DNA of 64,000 nt from Rhodosporidiobolus odoratus. Its lineage: Eukaryota; Basidiomycota; Microbotryomycetes; Sporidiobolales; Sporidiobolaceae. Numbering within the stretch: the stretch's first letter is position 1; every line of letters starts with the position of its first letter. The position numbers and the translations under genes are program-made. Below are positions 48,316 through 58,763 of this stretch, piece after piece. The stretch is taken from NCBI GenBank assembly GCA_034387635.1, contig JAOANU010000014.1:496001-560000 (forward strand). Reading direction: 5' to 3'. The notes below the pieces were generated by a model that was given only the letters and a program-made list of their open reading frames with translations, made no database searches and was not told the origin of the DNA.

Positions 48316-48912
48316 ATGGTTAGACCGCATGCAAGTTCAGTAGACGCAGTGAATGCCTGGGGATCTCCTACTCTTGCTCCCCAACCCGATGCTCAACCCG
48401 AGGAAGAGTTCTCAGCTGCCGATGTGGCAGCAAAGGAATCAATAGTTCAGTGAGCTCATTCTTCCCCTTTGAAGTAGTGTGAGTACTGTGGTGTGCTGAT
48501 AGCCGCTCTCTGCGTCTCACAGGGACATTCTCTCGAAGCAAGAAGGGTTGAAGGGTCAGTCATCTCTCTGGGAGCAGTGGGGGGAGACACCTCCCAAGCT
48601 GACAAGGCGCTGAGTCGGCTATACGACTAGCCCTGCTGCACCGAGTCACAGAGGTACAAGGAGAGGCCAACAAGCTCAAGGGAGACAACGAGACCCTGCA
48701 GACCTGTTCGTCCCTTTTTTCTCCTTTTCCTCGGATCCAGCTCGGGATTTGTTGTTGACCCGCATGCCTGTACACTTACGCAGACATCGACAACCTCACT
48801 CGCAACAAGTGCGCCTCCCTGCATCAACGCGCTTCTCCCGCTCTCGCGAGCTGACCTACGTCCCTGTTTTCCGCACCTTGTTTGCAGCGCGATGGCCGCC
48901 GGTGCACGCTGA
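48316..48912 (+). CDS. Short coiled-coil protein, SCOC/Slo1 family
   Basis: A 96-residue protein in five exons: 48316-48449, 48523-48554, 48631-48705, 48784-48808 and 48888-48912. All joins are in frame with standard GT-AG ends. After a Pro/Glu-rich N-terminus (QPEEEFSAADVAAKE) comes one coiled coil: SIVQDILSKQEGLKALLHRV, then ANKLKGDNETLQTYIDNLTR. The spacing of L-x-x-EN/DN-x-x-L-x-x-YI-x-NL is diagnostic of SCOC/Slo1, an Arl1/Arl8-associated Golgi and endosome adaptor. It ends NAMAAGAR. No single exon is long enough to stand out as an open frame, so it is easily missed. The promoter is shared with the TMA23-like gene. Confidence 0.8.
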
Positions 48913-49422
48913 GCGTGGCCGTCGCAACCTCCCGACTTCACGTCACCCGTTAGCCTGTACATATCCAGCCCTACTCGCCGTACCCTGTTGTCCTATATGT
49001 TGTCCACCAGCCCTCTTTCGTCTCGCTTCCACTCTCCGGTTGCAAGTTGATAAGTCCATACTCACGGGGCGCGCACATGAGCGCTTTAACAGAAGACTCT
49101 CGACGAGGGTCAGCAGCGCAACGAGTGCTGGCGCGGCTTTGCGCAGAAACCCCTTCGCTCGGACGAGAGGCTTTGATTTTCTCCCATTTCCTTGACTTGC
49201 GCGTCCACACCCTCTTCAGCCGCCATTCGTCTACTTCCTATTATCCTAATCTGCACGCTGTCGACGCCGACTCGCCGCTCGTTGCGCGAACCCGCCTTCT
49301 CTGCTCGCCTTCTTTCCGGCCTCTGAAAAAACTCCTGTTCACCCTCACTTCCACCCTACCCCCTCCCTCACTCGCTTCTTCCTTCTGCCTTCACCCTCTC
49401 TCTCTCTCATCTATCATCCACC
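48913..49422. other. Spacer before SDR pseudogene
   Basis: About 500 bases. The last 100 are CT-rich (about 49320-49420) and look like a former 5' leader of the pseudogene. No intact gene recognised. Confidence 0.4.
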
Positions 49423-50085
49423 ATGCCCATTACCGCCGCCCCTTCCCCCACCGACGTCCTCAAAGCCTTCATCCGCTCCCCGATGCCTCTGATCGCGGAA
49501 TCATCCAACTCTTCTGTTCCTTCTCCTGCGAAGGCTGTGTCGTTCGCTCAACTTGCCGACAGAGTCGGGGAAGGGGAGAAACAGGGGCAGTGCAAGGACA
49601 AGATGGCGCTCATCACGGATGCGGCGAGTGGGATTCGGGAAATTGGCCGCGGAACTTGGGTGCGCTGATTTCTTTTCGCCCCAGACCTGAGCTCCTTGAC
49701 GCTTTGGGGCCCGCGGCGCCTAAGTTGTCCTGAGCGATGTCAACCACGACGGCCTCCAGGCTCTGACGGAAGAGATTGAGCAGGCGGGAGGGGGTCAGTC
49801 TATCGTCTCGCGGTTTCTGCTCTTCCGTATCCAGCAGCTGAAGTCAGTCACGTCATGCAGAGCTGCTACCCGTGTCAAGTGCGATGTGACGCGCTGGGAG
49901 GATCAGCTTGAACTCTTCGTGCGTGTTGCCTTTCCGCTTCTTCTTCTCGCCCCATCTGAACCTCGCGTGTCCACCGTAATTATGGCCGGACAGCGTCATG
50001 CCATCGAGACGTATGGAAAGATCGGAGTCCTCTTCGCCAACGCAGGGATCGATGACGAAGTGCCCAAGCTGGACGAGGGTAGGGA
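49423..50085 (+). pseudogene. Decayed short-chain dehydrogenase/reductase
   Basis: Pieces of an SDR lie in order but in broken frames. From the ATG at 49423 a Ser/Pro leader reaches KMALITDAASGI, where the NAD(P)-binding TGxxxGIG motif has Gly replaced by Asp and the second Gly lost, then a stop (TGA near 49668). A second block, VVLSDVNHDGLQALTEEIEQ (49714-49790), is preceded by an in-frame TAA. A third (RVKCDVTRWEDQLELF) joins by an intron to ETYGKIGVLFANAGIDDEVP (to about 50080). The family's catalytic Ser, Tyr-x-x-x-Lys and everything after it are absent. The N-terminal Rossmann half is therefore a truncated relic that cannot act as an oxidoreductase. Confidence 0.75.
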
Positions 50086-51467
50086 GAGTGTGTCCCGGCC
50101 TCCCTCAGCATTTCTTCGTGTCGAGCCATGTGTGCGGCAGCCTGCTTGAGGTTTTGCGTTTCGATCTGCTGTAATCGTGATTGGATTGACCGGAATGTAT
50201 AGATCTATAGGGTGTGTTTAACAGGTCGAGCGAGCGGTCAGTGACGAAGAGAGGGCCAAGGCAGGAAAGCGCCAATGGGTGAACGTAGTCGTGCAATTTG
50301 ACAGACTAGCAAGTACGACTTGTATGATGAGCTATCGCAGCCTTGCTACCGTCTACGATGGCTTTTACCCTCGAAAAGGTCGACAACAGGTCGTCGGGGG
50401 GCGCGGAGGGCGCTTGCACCAGCTCGAGGATGGACTCGACTTCCGGGATCTGAGGCATGATTAGCAGGTCGAATTGAGCTCCAGAGTGGGAGGGAAGAGG
50501 GTGTCGCTGCATCGAGCGTACGGCGGAGTCGGGGCGGAGGACAAACAGGAGGTTGCCTGCGGAGGAAAAAGTGATACGAAGAGGGCCCGAGAGAGCTGTG
50601 GAAACAGAGACGTACACAGGGTGCTGAGCCAAGCGAGACCGCTGCGCTTCAACAGCCGGCGCACCCTAGTACTTGGCTCACATCGGTAGGTTCGAGCGCG
50701 CCGCAGGGGAAAATTGAGGAAAGAACGCGTGTTGGCTATTTCCCACTATCATGGCACAGAATGTACCAATCTTACCTGATGTCTACGTTGCACTCTTCTA
50801 GGGCCCCTCTCCTATATTGCTGGGCTCTGCGGCGCGGTGCGTCGCCGACGAGGAGGGACAGCCGACTTGAGAAGGTCATCCCTTCGCTTCCATCTCGATT
50901 TCGGAATCCCAGGGCGCAATGCGAGACACGCGGTAAGCTGCAGAAGAGGATACAGATGCGACGAAAGTCCGGTGTCACTTCGAGCCCATGAGAGACCCTC
51001 AAGGCAAAGAGAACTTACCTATGCCACTTTCCGGCTGATGGAATTCCTCCGTACAGCATGAGCGTTGGCTGCTACATTGCAGCAGAAGGAGGCCACTGTG
51101 AGGGGCGCCATACCCGACCACTCTCGTGACAATGCGGCAAAAGAAGGGATGGTTGCAGAAAGTGATGATTCGAGGCGGTCTACATTGCGAGAAGAGGGGA
51201 CACCGACCGAAGTGGTGAGTGGGGAGCTAGTCGGACCCAGTGTCGGAATTGGAGCCACTCTGTGCGTCGGTCTACCGAAGCAGTGTAAGCACAGAGCGCA
51301 TGGGAGAAGCGAGAAAAACAGCCGACCTCAGTTTCGTCCAACTGCTCCGCCCGATCGACCCACTCCTGCGCAAATGACATCGAAGTCTATGTTAGCGAGA
51401 CATAGATCCGAGTCAGGCTCCTGTACGTGCGTGGGAGCGAATTGGACGCAGCTCACCTACCGCTCAC
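50086..51467. other. Gene-poor region with protein-like fragments
   Basis: On the minus strand at about 50310-50590 a frame reads GNLLFVLRPDSAVRSM, then MPQIPEVESILELVQAPSAP with FSRVKAIVDG, which looks like real or former coding sequence. I found no family and no complete exon chain. Another short minus frame at 51020-51258 has no recognisable motif. The area adjoins the SDR pseudogene and may be a patch of decayed genes. Confidence 0.35.
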
Positions 51468-52256
51468 CTACCTCTCCTCCTCCTCGAGTTTCTGCCATCT
51501 CTCCACGCCTCTCTTCAGGATCCTCCAAGTACGCAAATCCGGGTACTGCAAGCCAGCGGCCTTGTAGTGGTCGGTGAGGAAGAGGTGGTAAGCCGTGCTC
51601 TGCTTGGAGAGTGTCAGCATGCACGGTGGGGAGAAGGGAGGGAAAAGAGCTGGACTGACCGCTCTGGTGATAGCCGTCTCATCCAGCTCGTCGTCCTGAG
51701 AGCTATCTGAAGAAGGCTACAGGAGCTTCGGCAATACTAGCGGTGCTTTCTGACATCCGTGGGACCTGGGAACAACAGGCCAACCTCGTGCTCCGAACCC
51801 GACGCTGGCTCGAACTCGTCCACCTCGTCTGCCCGACTAGCGGCTGCTCTCAGCGGATTCACTCTCTCCTGTACCTTCTTAGCTACCTACGTTCGTGTCC
51901 TCGCCTTCTCCGCCCTCTCCTTGTGACGTTTGGCGTTCTTGCGGAGACGTTTCAAGGACGAGGCGGGAGGCTGAAGCGCTGAAGCGTCCAAACTTGTCAA
52001 TCGACGCCTGGCGAACCCCTGATATTATCAGATTATTTGCTCCGCGGCGGTTACGGCGGTAGAAAGCAGGTTTTGAAGTCGATTCCGAGGATCTGAGTCT
52101 TGCAGGGGTAACCGGTAAGCAAAATGGATCCAGATCTATAATCGCGATGGCTGCCCTACTCGCACGCACACGTGCGAGTGCCGCACTCCTTCCAGCCTCG
52201 ATATTGGTGACAGCGGCGGCGAGAAGCTCAGTCGAGGAGGAGGAGGAGGGGGACAT
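51468..52256 (-). CDS. Possible HMG-box-like nuclear protein (structure tentative)
   Basis: Segments in a consistent order: MSPSSSSSTELLAAAVTNIE at 52256, a basic block LKRLRKNAKRHKERAEKA (about 51890-51955), an acidic block RADEVDEFEPASGSEHE, then DSSQDDELDETAITRA. A GTCAGT..AAGCAG intron then joins to STAYHLFLTDHYKAAGLQYP with LRTWRILKRGVERWQKLEEE and a stop at 51468. The last part resembles an HMG box (AY-x-LF...P...W). Two of the upstream joins do not keep phase with ordinary splice sites, so there may be an unseen small exon or the gene may be decaying. Function not assigned beyond a likely nuclear location. Confidence 0.35.
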
Positions 52257-52753
52257 GATGGCGGTGGGGCAGAAGGGGTTTATAGGGACCGAGAAGCGTC
52301 GTCGAGAGGCGTAGAGGTACGCAAGAGCGTGTATGCTAGCCGTGATCAGCCTGTGACGTGCGGAATCAAACGTGTAGTGAATTGAACGAGAGAAGAAAAA
52401 GAAGGAGAGCGCGTCTCGTAATGGTCAGGTCGACCCTATACAGCAAGACTACCCTGCAGCAAAGCCAATACACGCATGCATGACATATGGATGCATAAAC
52501 TGCCGCTGCGATCCATGACGACAGCGAGGAGAGCAAGCCGGTTTTTCTTGGCCTGCTCTCGACGATTCAGACGTCGGGTACAGTCAAGTGCAGCCTGAAA
52601 AAGAGGGGATACGAAACCCTTGCAAGTAGATCTATCGAGCAACACCTAAACGACCCTACACCGCAGCAAACCGCAAAACTATCAACCCAAACCAGAACGC
52701 GAAAAAAACAACCCCGAAGGTATATCAACAGCTTCGACACACCCAAGCGAATC
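52257..52753. other. Spacer downstream of URC1
   Basis: About 500 bases holding the URC1 3' UTR and the start region of the possible HMG-like gene. No further gene recognised. Confidence 0.4.
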
Positions 52754-55189
52754 CTAGTGCGCCAAATCCTCCCACAACCGTCCGGCCGTAGCTGAGAGGT
52801 TTGTAACCTGAGTGGTAGAGAAGTATCCTGCGGCGACCTTGGCTTGGATCTCGACTTGCGAGTCGGGGGGGATCTGTGCGAGGCGGCCGAGTTAGCAACG
52901 GGCGAACGACAGCGTAGAGATTGAAGACGGCAGAGAAAGGTCGAAGCTGGGAACGAAGACAAGGAGAAGGAGGCAGAACGCACCAGGTCCTCGGGAATCT
53001 CGTACCGCTTGTCAACCGTAATGCCCGAGTTGACAATCGCGTCGTGCTTCATGTCGGACATGGAGATGAGGTTGGAGATGTGGGTGACACCGAGCCAGTG
53101 GAGGACGTCGGGCATGAGGACTTGGAAGCGCATGTCTGGGGGAGAGTGCGAGGTCAGCATACGAGCAGCAGCGGAGGGTAGCGCAGGGAAAGGTGGGCGA
53201 GGGCGAGGATGTAAGTGTGAAAAGGAGGAGAGGACAGGAGAAGGAAAAGCGACGCACCCTTGACGCCAGCAATGTCCTCCGTCCTCCTGAAGTAATCCGC
53301 TGCATTGTCGCCACCACGCTTACGAGCGTTGTAGACGAGGTACCTACACACAGATTTCACGGTCAGTATACCGGGCAGGGAGGAAACACATTCGCAGCGA
53401 GCGAGAAGATAAGGAAGGACAGGAAAGGAAAGAGAAGAGAAGCTCAGAACGTACTTGGTAACCTCGCCAAGAGCCCTACCCTCCTTCCTAAAGTAAACCA
53501 CCACTCCAACTCCACCCCTCTGAGCACACTTGACCGCCTCCTCGATACCAAAGATGAGGTAAGGTCGACATGTGCAAATGTCGGAACCAAACACGTCGGA
53601 ACCGTTGCATTCGTCGTGCACTCGGACGGTGACTTCTTTGGTAGGGTCGCGGATGTAGTCGGGGTTTCCGAACTGGAGAGGGCGAGAAAGAGCCGGAACA
53701 GGGAGGAAGAAGCCGGAGAAGCGCGACAAAGAAAGGGGAAGAAAGCGAGATTGAGAAGGTCAGCCGAGAATATTTACGGGGAGGAAGCGAAAGAAAGGGA
53801 GAAAGCAACGCACGATGTAGACGGTCAGACCGCCAATGGGAGGCAAGAAGACCTTGAGGTCATGACGAGTAAGCAATTCGGGGTACATGCCCCCGGTGTC
53901 CTCGAACAACGCCCTCCTCAGCGCTCCCTCCGTGATGCCGAACCGTTCCGCAATCCCCGGGAGGTACCAAACCGGTTCGACCGCCGCCTTGGACACGTTC
54001 AACTCGACACCAGCAGCGAACATGGCATCGGGGCGTTTCTCGCCGGCGACGTCGCCGGCGGAACGAGCGGTTTTGCCCGCCGAGGCTTCGAGTCGGTTTT
54101 GGTTGATCCATTCGGTCGGGGTGGGGACGACAATCTTGCCGTCGACTTCTAGGGTGCCGGCGCGGACGGCTTCATCGAAATCGTTAAGCTTGATGTGGGC
54201 CTTGGTCATGGAGATGGTCGGGCGAGCGTCGACGCCTGCGACAATCGCAGAGGGATTCAGCATACTTGCGGCGGGACGATGACACGCTGTGGCGATGCTC
54301 AAGTAGAAGAGGGGAGAGCACAGCGGGTAAAGGAAACGTACCGGCATCGAGGTGACCCTTGTAAACTTGGGGTACGAGGTGACCGTACGGGTCGAGCGCG
54401 ACGATCTTGTGCACACCATCCCAAGACGGGTTGTGCGGGATCTCGAAGGGAGGTTCAGTGTTGGTGTAGTCTGTATAGGGCGAGATGGTTAGCTTATCAC
54501 ACGTCAGATGGAAGAAACGGAGAAAACAGGGAGAAAGGACGACGCACCAGGCTTGTGGTTCGGGTCAACAAGACCGGCCGCAGCAGCGAGAGCGCGGTAA
54601 ATGGAGTACGAGCCAGAGTACGCGCCGATAGCGTTGCGAATCTTGAGCGACTTGGGCTGGCGGGAGGCGACGACGGGACCGCGGGTTTCGGCCGCGGGAG
54701 CGCCCCATTGAAGGGGGATGGGATTGATGCCGACTTGACCGGGATACGCTGCAGTATGCGAGGTAAGTTAGCGAGTAGAACAGGAGAGAGACGCGGAGGG
54801 AACGGAACGTGCTGGTCAAGATAACACGTTGGGAGTATTGTCCAGTTGCGGCATCCTTGCGAGCGACGAGGGAGGGGGAAGTGGGTGCATCGGCAGGTTT
54901 GACAAAGGGCGTCGAGACTGGAGGAATCTCTTGCGCAACACCATCGAGCGGAGGAATGTTGGCAGTCAGAGTCGGAGGGGAAGTGGGGGGAACCGGAAGG
55001 GCGAGTGATTCGAGCTGTACAAGTACAGGGCAGGGTCAGTTTGTGGCGTGGATGGGTTCGGATAAGGGTTTAGATACTCACCTTCTGCTCAAACTGGGCT
55101 TGGTTAGCCTTGAGGGATTGCAACTCGGATAGGATAGCCGAGAGGAGAGCGGTTTGATCGGGAGCTTTGGAGGGATCGTGTGAGCACAT
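52754..55189 (-). CDS. URC1: Urc1-type GTP cyclohydrolase II-like protein (uracil catabolism)
   Basis: A GTP cyclohydrolase II homologue known from the yeast URC pathway for using uracil as a nitrogen source. The protein starts MCSHDPSKAPDQTALLSAIL, with a short predicted coiled coil. A central block follows: RVILTTYPGQVGINPIPLQW, then IGAYSGSYSIYRALA, DGVHKIVALDPYGHLV and TRPTISMTKAH-like. The GCHII domain keeps the zinc ligands C-x10-C-x-C (ECNGSDVFGSDICTC), YFRKEGRALGEVTKYLVYNAR, YF-x-RTE and MPDVLHWLGV. It ends GRLWEDLAH. Length and N-terminal extension match Urc1, not the riboflavin enzyme Rib1. One intron (54812-54749) starts with GC. Start chosen as the first ATG in frame. No other URC gene is in the window. 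Confidence 0.85.
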
Positions 55190-55927
55190 GATGGGTGAGA
55201 GAGTAGATATGAAGAAGTGGATAGAAGGAAGGAAAGAGAGAGAGAAAGAGAGCAGCAGTGGCAGTCAAGTGGGGAGAGAGAGGAAGAGAGCGGACGAGTT
55301 GAAATCGGCTCACCCGCTTTCCACTGGATTACGGAATAGACTGGATCCGGACAACTAGATAACACTCGACAGAGCGGGTGCGGCCGACTTCAAATCGTCT
55401 GCAGTCTAAACGGAAACGCCCCGTGCAAACGGCCGAAGAACGAACAGCCAGCCTCACATATGCATGGACAAGCAGCCTGAGAATCCGAGAAAATCAGCTA
55501 TCGGTCCCGTCTGTCCAGCGCAGCGATCACACATAGAGCGGGGATACAGAGAACAGTGTCAGAGACCTCTCTAGCCTGGGCAGAAGCGGAAGAGAGGGTA
55601 AGTACACCAGCACGATAAGAAGAATCGACCTTCGCAATCTCCTTTTTCCGACCTCTTCGTATACGACGCTGCATGTACTTTTACGGACCCACCTGGACGA
55701 AAGTTACAATAGTACGGAAGTACAGGGAAAAGGAAAGAGAGAGATCGAGAGATAGAGAGAAAAGACGAATCCTCGACGACTTTGTCTTTTAGTTGTTGCT
55801 GCTCCTCCTCCTCGCAACCCTGCAAGCGTTTCCCATATCCATTCCCACGCACCTCTACCTCGACACATCGCCCACTCGGTATCCAAGCGCAACCCATCCA
55901 TCCCCGTCACCCGAGCCGAGCACGAGC
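55190..55927. other. Spacer between URC1 and SANT/Myb gene
   Basis: About 740 bases. The right part near the stop at 55928 is the 3' flank of the SANT/Myb gene; the left part is the URC1 promoter. No RNA gene or repeat recognised. Confidence 0.4.
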
Positions 55928-58175
55928 TCAAACCACCCTCTTCCTCTTCTTCTCCCTTTTGACCTCCTTCTCCTCCGCCTTCTCCTTTCCCTTCCCCTTC
56001 GACTTGGAAGAAGAAGGACCCAGAATAACTCCCGTAGGCGGCGGTGAGACAGATGACTCGTACCCCCTCCCCGTCCCTCTGCCCCTAAAATCGCGGGCGC
56101 CGATGCGAGGAGACTCAGACGACACAGAGTCGGAAACGAGCTCGTCTTTCTCCGCCATCTCCTCGTCCTCATCTTCCTCTTCGTCTTCCTCGGAGTCTTC
56201 GTCAGAGTCTTCGTCGTCTTCGTACAGGAGAGCCGAATCACCGACGGGAATGTCACCCGGTTGAGCGTGCGACGGTAAGGCTGAGGTGGAAGCGATGGGG
56301 CAGGTGGTGGAGGAGGTAGAGGCGGAGGCGGCGTAGGTGGTAGGGGAAGAGACGGCTTGCGAGGGCGAGATGTGAGAGGCGGAATCAGCCGTGGTAGGCG
56401 AAGAAGAAGACTTCGCGTTGCCGAGCAGACCTGCCCAATCTTGATCAGATCATACTGACAAAGGGAAAGAAAGGGTCAGCTGCCGCGCACCTTCCTTCTC
56501 CCACTTCCCCTTCTTGAGCATCCAATGCTGCTTCACGGCCGCTTCCGACCTCCCCAATTCTTGAGCAATGTTATGCCAGTCGAGCTCTTCTTCGAGGTGC
56601 ATGCGGCGGAGGTCTTGGTCTTGTTTCGGGGTCCAGGGTTGCCGGCCGTCTGATGACAGGACGATAAGCGGCGGGAGGAGCGTACAAGCAAGGCGGGCGC
56701 AGAAGGAAGAAGGGAAAGAGGAACGGGTTAGCGCTAGCGGCGAGGTAGAAGAGAGGCTCGGACTGGTAACGCACTCGTCGTACCGCCCGACGCCCCCCTC
56801 TTGCGCTTGGTCCCCCTCACTTCGTCGCCGTAAGCCGCCTTATCGGCCGTCTCGATCTTGACTTTTTTTCCCTTGGACTTCTTCTTCTTGCAAGTAGTCG
56901 GGGTTGGGGGCGGCGGGGCCGCGTCGAGAACGTCTACGAGGTAGAACGTATCGTCCGTAGGAGTTACTGAGCGGGAAAAAAGCAGGGGGACGGAAACGCA
57001 CCAGCAAGGATCTTGATCCTCCCCTCTTCCCACATCCCAACAATCTCCCCCAACCCGAAGTCCACCCTTCCCTCGACCTGATCCTGAGCCTCACCGCGTA
57101 CTTCACTCCCTACCTTGACCCATTTGGCCAAACCCTCTTCCCCTACCCACCCAGCGTTAGGGAATTCGATCCTCCCCCCCAACTCGGTGACCTTCTCAAC
57201 CACCCTCAAAGTCCATTCAATCCCATGCTGCTTCTCTTCGCCCTCGTCGATAGCACTTGCCGAGCGAAGAGAAGCACCGGCGGTTTTTCTCCTCTCCAAC
57301 GCAGGCATGTATCTCTTCCTACACTCCTCAAAGTGCCTTTCACCCGGGTTGGCTTCTTCCTCTTCCTCGCCCTCTACCTGGGAAGGGTAGCGTTTCGCCC
57401 TCTCCCTGACAACGATCCAGGCAACGCACGCGGTAGGGGTCGTCGCAGGCTCGAGGAGGGTTTGAGCGGCGGTGGGACAGGTGGTGTGGGAGAGGTAGTG
57501 CGACGCAGCGGCGAGGAGGAGGGAAGTGAGGTGAGGGGGCCAGGCTGCGCAGCACGAAGAGAGCGTGGCTCAAGGCGGACTCCGAGTAAAGGTTGAGATG
57601 AGCGCGAGACGGGACCGTACGCTTCGTAAACCCCTCGACTGGTTCCTCTCCCACGTCAAACAAACTCAAAGCGTGGCTGACTGCTCGACGCCGATTCTGT
57701 CAGCCAGTCCACTCAATCCGAGGGGTAAAGGCAGTACTCACCCATCCCTTTCAAGTCGTCCCACCTCGCCTTCCACTCTCCCTTCCCCCTCGCTTCACCT
57801 CCATTGACCCTCTTGTCCAACTCCTTCTTGACCTTCTTCCACTTGACCTCTTCGCCCTTGTTCTTCCCCAACCTGTCGAGTACGGTACGAGCGAGTGCAG
57901 TGTCTTCTTGTGGGGTGAATGGGTGAACCGAGGTGGAGGTGGAGGAAGAAGAGGGAAGGGGCTGGAGGGATGAAGGGTTGATGGTACCGCTTGGGGTAAA
58001 TTCGAGGGCTGTGAGGGATATAGTGTCAGATAGAGTATATACTGAGCAGTTCAAAGGAGAGAGAGGATTTACCGTTATCTGGAATTCCTTCTCCCGAGAC
58101 TCCTAAGCCGCTCGATCCGCTCAAGTGATTGTTGGAGGAGGAGGCGTGTGGCTGATGGTGCTGCGGAGAAGGCAT
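55928..58175 (-). CDS. Nuclear protein with two SANT/Myb-like segments
   Basis: The spliced protein begins MPSPQHHQPHASSSNNHLSG. The first SANT-like segment is HPFTPQEDTALARTVLDRLG with WKKVKKELDKRVNGGEARG and W-x-x-RWDDLKGM. A 197-nt intron (57741-57545) leads to a helical middle domain (HLTSLLLAAASHYLSHTT, ACVAWIVVRERAKRYPSQ, HFEECRKRYMPALERR, then a stretch of alternating charge with FPNAGWVGEEGLAKWVKVG). A basic stretch (TTCKKKKSKGKKVK) precedes the second SANT segment, QPWTPKQDQDLRRMHLEEEL with WHNIAQELGRSEAAVKQHW. The tail is Ser-rich, then very acidic (a DEDSEEDEEEDEDEE run), then KREKKRKRVV. Probably DNA- or chromatin-binding. Not matched to a named factor. Confidence 0.68.
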
Positions 58176-58763
58176 ATGATGTGGATTGACTCCAGAGTAT
58201 ATGGTTACTGGAGAGGGGATAACGAGTTTGTAATGAGACTGAAGAGAAGGAAAGGGAGAAGCAAAACAGGACAGATGTTGTGAAACTTATAATAAGTAGA
58301 ACTAGAAAAACTTAAATCACGCCGGGGCTATACAGGAGAGAGCTCAGTACTTCTGTATACGCGTCTATAGAGCCGCTCTAACCGCGACAGACGAGACAGC
58401 CAGGGATATAGACCTTCTCAGGAAACACAGTGACATTGTTCGCCTAGGCTACCTGATGCCTCAGGTTGGTCAAGAGCTGAACTCTATGCCCCGTCCTGCC
58501 TGCGAGGGAGTGAACAAATCGAGCGATATCTTACACCGACATGCTGCTAAGCCGCCGAGTCGTAAGCTAAGCATACCAGAAGTCGTCACGGTCCGTAGTC
58601 GATACAACGTATAGAAGATGACTGGAATCAAGCTCATCCTGTGTAAAGAGGAAATCGACAGACGTTAGGTGTTGCCATCCCAGCTGTGCAGAACGAGGCG
58701 GGAACCAGACGCACCCCACCACCACGTGCAAGCACAGTTCCGCCGCTCGGTAAGAATGCTGAG
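58176..58763. other. Spacer between SANT/Myb gene and RNH203
   Basis: About 590 bases between two minus-strand genes. It holds the SANT/Myb promoter and the RNH203 3' UTR. No gene recognised. Confidence 0.45.
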
